Shown here: positions 52,522-60,934 of the stretch, piece by piece
How the letters are laid out: every line of letters begins with the position of its first letter
How positions within the stretch are numbered: the first letter of the stretch is position 1
Assembly: GCA_965223985.1 (NCBI GenBank)
Contig: OZ245030.1
Location: 1,178,001 to 1,242,000, forward strand
Direction of reading: 5' to 3'
Length of the DNA stretch: 64,000 bases
Source of the DNA: JAPPKS01 sp963667895
GTDB lineage: Bacteria > Poribacteria > WGA-4E > PCPOR2b
Notes under the pieces: model-generated
What the model saw: only the letters and a program-made list of their open reading frames with translations
The model's database searches: none
What the model was told of the DNA's origin: nothing
Translations under genes and position numbers: made by a program

Positions 52522-53304
52522 ATGACACACTCAACTAAACGCCGGTCAGCCCCTATGTGGCGGACAACAGCACAGCCGAGTGAACTCAGTCCAACCTTTA
52601 GTTGGAAATTTACGACACCTGGTGGAACATCAATCTTAGGTGAGACAACAACCAATGCTTGGGGTGGAACGATGGTCTTTGGTGGTACAATAGAGGTCAA
52701 AGCAACTGTTAGCGAGCAGGAACTTACCCAGACCATGAGTGTGATTGTGAATGACAGAGGGTGGGAAACGAGTATTCCTTTTAATACAGATACGACAGCT
52801 TGGGGTGGGCCAAACCCTACTGAGGCTAAACAATTGGGACGTGCGGTAACCTCTTTCGCGACAACAGGCCTCGAAACGGCCGCTGTGCTCTCTGGTCCGA
52901 ATGACGGTTTTAAGTATACAGTGGCTTTGAATGTGAGCGCGCCCGTCACGGTCAGGATGAACAAGCATTTTTACATGACGAATCCACCCCAAAGCTGGAT
53001 TGATTTCAAAAACGCTCAGGGAAACGAGCCCAATGAAGCACAATATACAGATATAGAGCCCGCCGTCAAAAAACATGAGGGGTTTTTGGGACCAGCTGAT
53101 TTGTCGACGGACAGCCACTATAAACACTGGCATGTAAGCGTTGTACGCAAGGGTACTACTGAGGATCCAAGAGCGCAAATCGAAAGATTGGTAATGCCTC
53201 TTAGCACAAACCTTGCTGAGTACCATGATTATGTTAGGAATTGGCTTAATTGGGACTGGAACAATTGGGCGGTAGACGAAATGGAATATGAACCGTCCTC
53301 TTAA
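52522..53304 (+). CDS. Unknown protein, probably a 5'-truncated secreted-protein remnant
   Basis: The 260-residue frame starts two codons after an in-frame stop, has no binding site and no signal peptide. The N-terminal part has Ig-like beta composition (FSWKFTTPGGTSILGE, TIEVKATVSEQELTQTMSVIV). The C-terminal half (HYKHWHVSVVRKGTTEDPRAQ, WLNWDWNNWAVDEMEYEP) is unfamiliar and rich in Trp. Lack of export signal in a beta-rich protein inside a cluster of exported proteins suggests loss of its 5' end, but it could also be an intact cytoplasmic gene. Confidence 0.45.
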   Translation: MTHSTKRRSAPMWRTTAQPSELSPTFSWKFTTPGGTSILGETTTNAWGGTMVFGGTIEVKATVSEQELTQTMSVIVNDRGWETSIPFNTDTTAWGGPNPTEAKQLGRAVTSFATTGLETAAVLSGPNDGFKYTVALNVSAPVTVRMNKHFYMTNPPQSWIDFKNAQGNEPNEAQYTDIEPAVKKHEGFLGPADLSTDSHYKHWHVSVVRKGTTEDPRAQIERLVMPLSTNLAEYHDYVRNWLNWDWNNWAVDEMEYEPSS

Positions 53305-53391
53305 TCTCAATGGAAAGGTCATTGATTTTACTCATCCAGATGACTAAGATGAGACAATCCATCACAAAAAGCTGAAAGGAGATTTGTCATA

Positions 53392-54438
53392 ATGAAAGTG
53401 AAACGATTCTCGTGTTTATATTTGGGTCTGTTCTTGGGCTACATCAGTTGCTTTGTGGCACCCAACGTCATTGCTGCTGTCTATGTACCGCTTGTCGGTG
53501 CGGCAACACCGAAGACAGACTCAGGCAATACCCATTTTTATGTCGCGTGTGATGATAAACGTATCTACACGATTGACGTCAATCGAGGACAAGTCGTTGC
53601 GGTTTCTGAGCCCATCCCTGAACTGGGAAATCCAACCGGCTTGGATATTAGTCGCGACGGTCGAACGCTTTATATTAGCAGTGAAAGAGGGTATTATATT
53701 GGCAGTACAAAAACGGATTTCCAGACGGACTATTTTCCGATTGTCATTGTCGATGTCAGTACGATGCAGGTTAAGCGGAAGTTTCATCTCGAGATGGGGC
53801 CGCCTAAAGGTAGATGGTTGGATATTACTGCTGTCTACGGCCTGAAAGTTTCTCCCGATGGCAAAACGATTTTCGCGGGTTATGCCCATCCGAAGTATCA
53901 GGGGGGCGACGTGGCGGTCGATGCGGAGACCGGTGCAATTCTGCGCCATCTCCCGGGGTTCTACGCGACCCGAAACCAGCAGAATTGTACCTTCTCTGAC
54001 GACGGGCGGTTCGCCACCAAAATCCGGTCTACAAAAGTTGACACATACAATCTGGAGACCGGCGAAAAGGTAGTTTCTATACCGGCACCAGACCTGTTTG
54101 CTTCGGGGCAAGGCTTAAATCCCTCATGGAGGCGTCTCAATGGCCCCCTCTGCATCGTTGACAGAGAGAAAGAGGGTGAAAACTGGCGAAAAATCTTCAG
54201 AGTAAGAGACCGGACGACAGGGAAAATCCTTCGTGAATTGAAAGATTTTGACTTGGGGTTCTGGAGCGATGCCAATCAAATTGTTTTCACATCGTTCCAC
54301 TCTTCTGTCTTCAATATTGTGCGCGTGGATTTACAGACCGGGGCTTACAGTTCATCACCGATTGCCATTGGTGAATTTCCGACAAACGTTGTGAGCGCTG
54401 CTGGACAGCCGTCGTTAGTTCAGAAGAGTCAACAGTAA
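53392..54438 (+). CDS. Exported WD40/YVTN-type beta-propeller protein
   Basis: The 348-residue protein has a signal peptide (RFSCLYLGLFLGYISCFVAP). Propeller blades are visible: KRIYTIDVNRGQVVAVSEPI, LDISRDGRTLYISSERG, LKVSPDGKTIFAGYA and FSDDGRFATKIRST. It is a periplasmic or surface protein with a likely binding or scaffolding role. Strong binding site AAAGGAG precedes the ATG. Its leader is nearly the same as that of the next gene at 54499, although the mature proteins differ. Confidence 0.75.
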   Translation: MKVKRFSCLYLGLFLGYISCFVAPNVIAAVYVPLVGAATPKTDSGNTHFYVACDDKRIYTIDVNRGQVVAVSEPIPELGNPTGLDISRDGRTLYISSERGYYIGSTKTDFQTDYFPIVIVDVSTMQVKRKFHLEMGPPKGRWLDITAVYGLKVSPDGKTIFAGYAHPKYQGGDVAVDAETGAILRHLPGFYATRNQQNCTFSDDGRFATKIRSTKVDTYNLETGEKVVSIPAPDLFASGQGLNPSWRRLNGPLCIVDREKEGENWRKIFRVRDRTTGKILRELKDFDLGFWSDANQIVFTSFHSSVFNIVRVDLQTGAYSSSPIAIGEFPTNVVSAAGQPSLVQKSQQ

Positions 54439-54498
54439 AATGAGAGGCAAAAAAATAAACTGCACATTTGGTCGTTGATGTTCCCCTTGTTCTTCATT

Positions 54499-55548
54499 AT
54501 GAAAGTGAAACGAATTTCATCCTTCTATTTGGGTCTGTTTTTGAGTTACATCTGTTGCGCGGTAGCACCAGACATCAGTGTCGCACGAACGCCAGTAAAA
54601 GAGAAGCAGGTGGATGTGATTACTCAAGACCCACCTCCTGGGGCTTTAGGACGGGCGAAGATGACGGTTGATGTGAGAGAAGCTGTTCGCGACTTACGTA
54701 ATAAAGAGATGTTTAAAAAAGCCTCGGGAGTTTTGCATGTGGTTGATAACGCTTGTCTCTCTTCTGGCACGGTGAATTTATTGAAAACAGCTCTAAACGA
54801 CAACTCAGTTGAAGTAAGGATGCGGGCAATCAACTTACTGGGTCTCTCAAGAAACCCCGAAGCGATAGAGGCGATTTCCAATCGCTTGCAGAACGACCCA
54901 TCTTATAGGGTGAGATGGATATCAGCGGTAAGTTTAGGCCGTCTGGCAGGAGAAACTGCAGTGCCCGCATTGAGAGTCGTGCTGTCGGAGGACAAAAGGA
55001 TTGAAACGGCCGTAATTAATGGGTTAGGATATGCCGGTGGCAAGGCAGTCCCTCTCCTCATCCAGATGTTGAAAGAAGATGTAAAAGAAGGTGGGAGCAA
55101 TGCAAATTATTTTATTCAAAGTTTGGAAACAACTTGCGACAGGCGAGCGATTAAGCCTCTCCTCGCTATTATATCACACCCTACCTCTCTCTCTGACCCG
55201 AATATGAGTCAGGTACAATTGAACGCCGCGACGGTCTTAGCGCACTTTGCAATGGATTGGGTCTATGCGGGAATGCTGAAGTCACGCGACAAATTTTTTG
55301 CCGAGGATTACCCGGTGACTTCGTGTATTCGCGGCGGGTCAACTCTCGTCACGGACGAATACAAAGGCTACACGCCAATCAAGAAGATAATGAAGCACGA
55401 GATTATTAGCCACCAAAAACGCCAGTACGTTGACCCCGACAATCCGGCTATTCACACCAACACGATTGAGGGGTTCTGGAGCTTGGTCAAGCGCGCGTGG
55501 TACGGGACGCACCACCACTATCAAAAAAATACGCCCCGCTATACATAG
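54499..55548 (+). CDS. Exported HEAT-repeat protein with 3' end replaced by transposase remnant
   Basis: From ATG 54499 the leader (RISSFYLGLFLSYICCAVAP) matches that of the gene at 53392. Residues ~55-265 are HEAT repeats: SVEVRMRAINLLGLSRNPEAI and YRVRWISAVSLGRLAGETAVP. After about residue 276 the frame passes into an ISXO2/IS1595-type transposase end: GGSTLVTDEYKGYTPIKKIMK and IHTNTIEGFWSLVKRAW. The chimera ends early at 55548 through a one-base slip. The HEAT protein is therefore probably truncated and unstable. The original 3' end is not visible downstream. Confidence 0.65.
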   Translation: MKVKRISSFYLGLFLSYICCAVAPDISVARTPVKEKQVDVITQDPPPGALGRAKMTVDVREAVRDLRNKEMFKKASGVLHVVDNACLSSGTVNLLKTALNDNSVEVRMRAINLLGLSRNPEAIEAISNRLQNDPSYRVRWISAVSLGRLAGETAVPALRVVLSEDKRIETAVINGLGYAGGKAVPLLIQMLKEDVKEGGSNANYFIQSLETTCDRRAIKPLLAIISHPTSLSDPNMSQVQLNAATVLAHFAMDWVYAGMLKSRDKFFAEDYPVTSCIRGGSTLVTDEYKGYTPIKKIMKHEIISHQKRQYVDPDNPAIHTNTIEGFWSLVKRAWYGTHHHYQKNTPRYT

Positions 55549-55626
55549 CCGAGGCGTGTTGGAAGTACAACCATCGAAACACCGAGAATCTTTTCGATGT
55601 TTTCATGAAAGGAGCAATGGCCGGTT
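55325..55626 (+). mobile_element. IS1595/ISXO2-family transposase 3' remnant (frameshifted)
   Basis: The sequence encodes the last ~100 residues of an ISXO2-like DDE transposase: TDEYKGY, NTIEGFWSLVKR (the third acidic residue) and, after a slip at A7 (55513-55519), KKYAPLYIAEACWKYNHRNTENLFDVF (in blocks), with stop TGA at 55624-55626. The first ~two thirds of the transposase and the left end are missing, so it is inactive. The left junction near 55325 is estimated from where HEAT similarity stops. Confidence 0.7.
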
Positions 55627-55648
55627 GAGGGTTAGCCGATCTTACTTT

Positions 55649-56206
55649 CTAGATAAGCAAGTTTGTCTTCAATTGTTCCAAATCCAAGGTATCAAGCAAC
55701 ACTTTGAAACGGTTTAATAGTTTTTTTGTTTGTTTTGTTAATATCAATACTAAAACAAGTATGAGTAAGATTGGACAAAGAATTAGAAGAACGGCAAGAA
55801 AAAATGGTGTAACGATCATATGCTTAATGACGCAGATGTTCAATCGTTCGTAATAAGACATCATTATTTCTTCTTGTTTTTTTATGGCGTTTTTTTTCAA
55901 CCTTTCTGAAAAAGGTTCACGAATACCATTATCCGATTTTAACGCAAAAGCAAATAATACAAATCGGGTTAAATTAAGTTTATGCCCGAATCTTATATAC
56001 GCATTTATGATTTCTCTTAACATAATATAAGCGTCGTTTTCAAAACTTACCGTACCTTTACGAGCTTCATCGAAAAGCTCTGCCCTTAACCAAAATAGTC
56101 TGTAGCGAAATTTATCAATGCGGTAATTTTTGTAAAGCGGGAAAAGCAAAAATGCGATCAGTACGATAGATGCCCAAGATGATAAGAATATCGCAACGTT
56201 AATCAT
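55649..56206 (-). CDS. Unknown membrane protein
   Basis: The 185-residue protein has hydrophobic helices at ~5-24 and a long one near 128-158 (FFLAVLLILCPILLILVLVL), with a charged middle domain (FRYRLFWLRAELFDEARKG). No family was recognised. Its start overlaps the stop of the gene at 56203 by ATGA, so the pair is co-translated. The region is AT-rich compared with flanking genes, a sign of possible acquisition. Confidence 0.6.
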   Translation of the reverse strand: MINVAIFLSSWASIVLIAFLLFPLYKNYRIDKFRYRLFWLRAELFDEARKGTVSFENDAYIMLREIINAYIRFGHKLNLTRFVLFAFALKSDNGIREPFSERLKKNAIKKQEEIMMSYYERLNICVIKHMIVTPFFLAVLLILCPILLILVLVLILTKQTKKLLNRFKVLLDTLDLEQLKTNLLI

Positions 56207-56601
56207 TGTCTATCCTCCGGTCTTGTATCGCCTCGCTGAGTTAATTTACTACTGGAACGATTAGGATCTATTTGCGCTTCTAAACTCCGTATTCTTCCTT
56301 CAAAGAATTCCACAGTATCTTTGCGAAGTTTATTTTGATTTTTGCCATAAATTATAGCTCCGCCACCAAATATCCAAGCTATAATCTTTGAAACCTTTAT
56401 ATTACTGAGAAAGTTTACAGTAATCTTTGCCCACGTATTTTGTCCTGCTAATTCTTTAACAGCTAGAAAAAGAATGTAAAAAACAACTATTATTGTTGTG
56501 CACACACAAATTAAGTTTATGATGTCTGCAATTTTATTAATTTTGTGAAGTTTCAAAAATTCGTCATACTCGAGTGTATGATTATCGTCCGATTTCTTCA
56601 A
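56203..56601 (-). CDS. Unknown membrane protein, partner of the gene at 55649
   Basis: The 132-residue protein has two hydrophobic segments (~30-50 and ~70-88), then a helical charged tail (DTVEFFEGRIRSLEAQIDPNR) and a flexible end (LTQRGDTRPEDRQ). It is the first gene of a two-gene unit. No family recognised. Binding-site support is modest. Confidence 0.6.
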   Translation of the reverse strand: MKKSDDNHTLEYDEFLKLHKINKIADIINLICVCTTIIVVFYILFLAVKELAGQNTWAKITVNFLSNIKVSKIIAWIFGGGAIIYGKNQNKLRKDTVEFFEGRIRSLEAQIDPNRSSSKLTQRGDTRPEDRQ

Positions 56602-56755
56602 GCTTATATCCTAGTCCGTTTTTGTGTGTGTTTCGTCGCACGATACAGTTTATCATACTACAGTTGTTGTTTGCAATGAAAATAGTAAAAGGAGTAAGAG
56701 TGAGGGAATATGACACATTCTGTCAAGGTTATTGTGCGCACTTCAGTGACGGAGG

Positions 56756-57130
56756 TCAGTAGCGTATGTCTCTATTGATGTCTCCCAAACCCTCCATCTT
56801 TCGCCATTCATTAACCATCTCTTCGGAGTGCTCCACCAGAATTTTGGATTGGCGGACATATGTGGTCATTTCGTCTGTTAGTTGCTGTAAATGGGCTAAT
56901 CGTGCATTAGCCTCGTCTTGTTGGATTCGGTTCATAGCAATCCCGCCCGAACCCTTAGCTAAGGAATGAAACAGAAACGAAATTAGATAGCAGATTATAA
57001 TCGGCGTTGTAACTATAACGTTGTTTTCCTTTATTATTAACCAGAGGACTATTAGGAAAAACAGCGACCCAATTACATTTAATGTTAGGGTTCGAAAAAG
57101 GGATTTAGATTGAAACAATAATGCAGACAT
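56756..57130 (-). CDS. Unknown membrane protein with C-terminal coiled coil
   Basis: The 124-residue protein has two hydrophobic segments (~16-33 and ~39-55) followed by a coiled-coil-like tail (EANARLAHLQQLTDEMTTYV, KILVEHSEEMVNEWRK). It has an AAGGAG site before its ATG and lies 13 bases downstream of the gene at 57144 on the same strand. The tail may mediate oligomer formation. Unknown function. Confidence 0.6.
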   Translation of the reverse strand: MSALLFQSKSLFRTLTLNVIGSLFFLIVLWLIIKENNVIVTTPIIICYLISFLFHSLAKGSGGIAMNRIQQDEANARLAHLQQLTDEMTTYVRQSKILVEHSEEMVNEWRKMEGLGDINRDIRY

Positions 57131-57143
57131 GACGTACTCCTTA

Positions 57144-57455
57144 TTAGTTGCTTCCCCTTGGCTTTAACCTCTTTAATTTAGCCTTATACTCACGGTACTC
57201 ACGCACCCATTTTCTTAATGAACTATTGTGATGTTTCTGTTTTGCTTGACTCCACGAATCACGAATATATGCTCTCGCTTTGTTTGGAAACGTTGTTTTA
57301 TACGTCGTCCATTCGCCAGTCTTCCAGTCAGCTGGCACATCATTGCCGCTAATATAGCGAGTTTCCCATTCAAATAAGGATTCAAAGGAGTCGTTTAGGT
57401 ACCCAACTAACACTATAACACCAAAAATACCCCATACGGCTAACAATGTACGCAT
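57144..57455 (-). CDS. Small signal-anchored protein
   Basis: I place the start at 57455, giving 103 residues, because AAAGGAG lies ~10 bases upstream and the protein then begins with a membrane anchor (MRTLLAVWGIFGVIVLVGYL). A longer frame to 57635 has no comparable site. The mature part is basic and helical (KARAYIRDSWSQAKQKHHNS, EYKAKLKRLKPRGSN). It is the first gene of this AT-rich two-gene unit. No family recognised. Confidence 0.55.
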   Translation of the reverse strand: MRTLLAVWGIFGVIVLVGYLNDSFESLFEWETRYISGNDVPADWKTGEWTTYKTTFPNKARAYIRDSWSQAKQKHHNSSLRKWVREYREYKAKLKRLKPRGSN

Positions 57456-57645
57456 GTCAATAAACTCCTTTCTGGCTTTGTATTTGGCATTCTTGAAATC
57501 TCTTTGCCTTCTTGTGTTATTCCCCTGTTGGCTGTTGGCGCGAACACGTAAGGCAATTAAGGGTTCGCGGTATGCCCAATCCATTCGCATCTGCCCTTCG
57601 TCCCAATCATAACCAATACCGACGATTATTGTCAATTCATTTTCG

Positions 57646-57675
57646 TTGGAATTTTGTTATTGAAAATGCTATAAT
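57646..57675 (+). promoter_or_regulatory. Possible sigma-70 promoter for the DUF1549 operon
   Basis: TTGGAA (57646-57651) precedes a perfect TATAAT (57670-57675) by 18 bases. Transcription would start near 57682, ~127 bases before the start codon at 57809. Confidence 0.5.
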
Positions 57676-57808
57676 TTGAGGTAACATATTGTGGCAGTTA
57701 GTAACGGGGCGTCTTTACTAATATCATTCTTTGGACAGGTTGTTTCTGAAGGAGGAGTGCCGTAGGCAACTTGAAACAGCAAGGACTTATGAGGATAGGA
57801 GCGAACTT

Positions 57809-59386
57809 ATGAGGATTGTACGAAAAACGCGGAATTTCTGGATAATTTCAACCCCGGTTATAATGCTGCTTGGCTTCGGCGGGATGGTTGAGGCACGCAT
57901 CTCCGCTAGTACAAGACACCTGGATATATATATCAACACGACGTTGAAAGCGGAGGGGATTAAGCCGTCGAAGCAATCGAGCGATGCGGAATTTTTGAGG
58001 CGCGTCCATTTGGATTTGACTGGAAAGATTCCCACCGTTGAACAGGTGTTGAGCTTCCTCGAAGATGGATCCAAGAACAAACGCGAGAAAAAGATTGACG
58101 AGTTGCTCGGCAGCGAACCATATCTTGACAACTGGACACGGATTTGGTTGAACTGGTTGGTTGGGCGAGGTGGTATCGAACGCCGTATGGAGTTGTCGAG
58201 CTGGATACGTAACGCGTTGGCGCGAAATTTGTCATACGACCGGTTTGTTGCAGCACTGATCACGGCTGAAGGGAAGATCTCGGAGAACGGCGCCGGCGGC
58301 TTTTTGCTTCGATACGACCTTTCCCCGATAGACTTGACCGCTCACACGTCACGTTTGTTTCTTGGGCTGCCGATGCAGTGCGCCCAGTGCCACGACCATA
58401 AAACCGAGGTGTGGCTGCAGGAAGATTTCTATAGCATAGCTGCGTTTTTTGCAACTACAGAATATGAACGAATCTACCGGAAGGACGATGACGGCGAAGA
58501 AGAGGAAATCGATGTCGTTTTGAGGGATATTCCGCGCGGGTCAGTGTACATTCCGGACTCCGAAGAGGAAACTTCACCGCGCTTCCTTGATGGTGAACGG
58601 TACAAAGGTTCGCCTACGAAGCGGCGCCGTGCGTTGAGCCAATGGATGACGTCGAAAGAGAATCCGTATTTCAGCAACGCCATAGTCAACCGTATCTGGG
58701 CGCATTTTATGGGCAAAGGGTTTGTCGAGCCGCTTGACGGGTTTGGAGAAGAGTACCCCGCAATTCATCCGGAGTTGCTCGATTCGTTGGCGAATGACTT
58801 GGTGGCGCACAACTACGACCTGCAATATTTCATGCGGACGATTTTGAATTCCCAAGCCTATCAGCGAACTTCTGCGACGAACAAAAGCAACGCAGATGAC
58901 GAAACACACTATTCGCACGCCTATGTCAAACCGCTGAAATCGGAACAGTTCTTCTATTCGATGATTGAAGCGACGGGCTTTGATCGTCTCCAGAAACGAC
59001 GAGACCGCGACGCGCTTGAACGTATGAAACGTGACTACCTCGAACGCTTCATTTTCTTACTTGCCAACGGCGAAATGGAGGAACTTGAGGCGTTTAACGG
59101 CACCGTTCCGCAAGCGTTGATGATGATTAACGGGCCGCTGGTGAATGATAGCGGAGATCACAAAACTCGGGGCAGTTTAATCCATGATATTCTCAAACGG
59201 TGGCGCACCACAGCGGATCGGGTAGAGCAAATCTATCTTAGGACGCTCTCACGCCCCCCAACATCATCAGAACAATCTTATTTCAAACGTTACGAGAACT
59301 CGAGTCTGTATCGCGATAAGGAACTCCCGTATGAAGATCTCTATTGGGCGTTGCTGAATTCGGCGGAGTTCGCATTGAATCATTAG
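57809..59386 (+). CDS. DUF1549/DUF1553 (PSD1-type) protein
   Basis: The 525-residue protein has a leader (FWIISTPVIMLLGFGGMVEA), a DUF1549 domain from ~30 (FLRRVHLDLTGKIPTVEQ) with the CAQCHDH motif (CxxCH, heme-c-like) near residue 194, and a DUF1553 domain in the C-terminal half (NPYFSNAIVNRIWAHFMGKG, DLVAHNYDLQYFMRTILNSQAYQR in blocks). Such proteins are common in Planctomycetes and Poribacteria and usually pair with a DUF1501 protein, as here (91 bases downstream). They have been linked to extracellular polysaccharide or sulfated substrate use, but function is unproven. ATG 57809 has AGGAG 7 bases upstream. Confidence 0.85.
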   Translation: MRIVRKTRNFWIISTPVIMLLGFGGMVEARISASTRHLDIYINTTLKAEGIKPSKQSSDAEFLRRVHLDLTGKIPTVEQVLSFLEDGSKNKREKKIDELLGSEPYLDNWTRIWLNWLVGRGGIERRMELSSWIRNALARNLSYDRFVAALITAEGKISENGAGGFLLRYDLSPIDLTAHTSRLFLGLPMQCAQCHDHKTEVWLQEDFYSIAAFFATTEYERIYRKDDDGEEEEIDVVLRDIPRGSVYIPDSEEETSPRFLDGERYKGSPTKRRRALSQWMTSKENPYFSNAIVNRIWAHFMGKGFVEPLDGFGEEYPAIHPELLDSLANDLVAHNYDLQYFMRTILNSQAYQRTSATNKSNADDETHYSHAYVKPLKSEQFFYSMIEATGFDRLQKRRDRDALERMKRDYLERFIFLLANGEMEELEAFNGTVPQALMMINGPLVNDSGDHKTRGSLIHDILKRWRTTADRVEQIYLRTLSRPPTSSEQSYFKRYENSSLYRDKELPYEDLYWALLNSAEFALNH

Positions 59387-59477
59387 TAGACTTGCGGCGT
59401 TGAATTCGGACAAACCGTGAATTGCACAACAACAATTCGCAGTGCGTACCTTCCAGTTGAAGAAAGGATGAAGAAAA

Positions 59478-60782
59478 ATGAACACGCAGTTGTGGATTCC
59501 AGAATATAAGAACACACAACACTTTGATAAAGAGATGTCACGACGCAGTTTTCTCAAATTTGGTACGAGCAGCTTTTTGGGGATGATAGCGATGCAGCAT
59601 CTGCAACTGTCGGCATTCTCTGCAACGGATGCACTTCCCTCGCAAGCGGAACACTGCATTGTTCTATTCATGAGCGGCGGTCCCAGCCAATTGGACACCT
59701 TTGATCCGAAAGCGGGCACGGCGAACGGGGGACCTTTCAAGGCGATTTCGACAAGCGCGAAGGGCATTGAGTTCTCTGAGAATTTGCCGTTGTTAGCTGA
59801 ACAAGCACATCACCTTTCCATTATCCGATCGATGGTTTCGCGTGAAGGGAATCATGAAAGGGCACGATTCCTCCTGCATACGGGCTATGCGCCAACGGGA
59901 TCGGTGCAGCACCCGACATTGGGTTCAATTGCTTCGTATTACATGGATGACGAAGATTTTGAATTACCGAGCTGTGTTAACATCAACTCTCCAACGTTTA
60001 CGGGCGGTTTTCTCGGTGCGGCGCACGATCCGTTCCTTGTCAGCAATCCGATGAAGCCGATTGAGGATCTCCGGTACCCGGCACAGATGGATCGTCATAG
60101 ATTCCGACAACGTCTGAGAATGTTGAAGGATTTGGAAAAGGATTTCCTCAAAAAGCGAAACACGCGCAGCACGGAAGCCCATCAAGCTGTCTACAAGAAG
60201 GCGGATAAACTGATTAACTCGCCGCATGCGAAGGCGTTCAGTCTCAATGATGAGCCAACTGCCTTAAGAGAAGCGTACGGAATGAACCAATTCGGGCAAG
60301 GCTGCCTGATGGCGCGCCGGTTGGTTGAGGCGGGAGTGAAGTTCGTCGAGGTCTCGCTTGACGGTTGGGATACGCATCAAAATAACTTTGAATCGGTGAA
60401 GAACCTACTTGGCGTGGTCGATCCGGCTTTCTCGGCACTCGTAAAGGATCTCGCTGATCGCGATTTGCTGGACAAGACGGTCGTGTTATGGCTTGGGGAG
60501 TTTGGGCGAACACCGAAGATTAACGAGAATGACGGTCGAGATCACTTTCCGAATGGCTGGTCTGCGGTTCTCGCTGGCGGCGGATTTCGAGGCGGACAGG
60601 CAGTCGGTGCGACGGATGCAGAAGGTACAAAGGTTGTTGATCGTCAGGTGTCCGTACCCGACCTTTTTGCGTCGCTCTGCTTTGCACTTGGGATTGATTT
60701 CCACAGCGAAAATTATTCCAGAATGGGGCGTCCGATTCGGGTCGTCGACAACGGAACGGTCGTCAAAGAGTTGTTTGCATAA
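59478..60782 (+). CDS. DUF1501 protein, Tat-exported, sulfatase-fold-like
   Basis: The 434-residue protein has a twin-arginine signal, SRRSFLKFGTSSFLGM (~20-35), so it is probably folded in the cytoplasm and exported by Tat. DUF1501 landmarks follow: VLFMSGGPSQLDTFDPK, REGNHERARFLLHTGY, EVSLDGWDTHQNNF and LWLGEFGRTPKINENDGRDHFP. The acids and histidines resemble the metal-binding core of alkaline phosphatase/sulfatase-fold proteins. It follows the DUF1549 gene, its usual partner. Enzymatic activity is not established for the family. Confidence 0.88.
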   Translation: MNTQLWIPEYKNTQHFDKEMSRRSFLKFGTSSFLGMIAMQHLQLSAFSATDALPSQAEHCIVLFMSGGPSQLDTFDPKAGTANGGPFKAISTSAKGIEFSENLPLLAEQAHHLSIIRSMVSREGNHERARFLLHTGYAPTGSVQHPTLGSIASYYMDDEDFELPSCVNINSPTFTGGFLGAAHDPFLVSNPMKPIEDLRYPAQMDRHRFRQRLRMLKDLEKDFLKKRNTRSTEAHQAVYKKADKLINSPHAKAFSLNDEPTALREAYGMNQFGQGCLMARRLVEAGVKFVEVSLDGWDTHQNNFESVKNLLGVVDPAFSALVKDLADRDLLDKTVVLWLGEFGRTPKINENDGRDHFPNGWSAVLAGGGFRGGQAVGATDAEGTKVVDRQVSVPDLFASLCFALGIDFHSENYSRMGRPIRVVDNGTVVKELFA

Positions 60783-60934
60783 GACGTAACACCTCGCTGC
60801 AGTGCGCGCGGAGTTATTGCCCACACGGCTCTGCTTTCTTCGTTTCCCGCTGTGTGCGTTTCCAAGAGCGAATTTAGAGGACCGAACCATAAGAAATCTC
60901 AGACAGCAACACATGAGATACGGAGGGCACATCC

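Noticed and set aside
52501..52585. Frameshifted start of the 52522 gene in a neighbouring frame (TPVSPYVADNSTAE)
   Set aside because: The stretch is closed by stops on both sides within ~15 codons, too short to support a frameshift claim.
55513..55519. Programmed frameshift in the A7 run of the transposase
   Set aside because: The transposase lacks its first two thirds, so there is no functional product to be made by slipping; decay is simpler.
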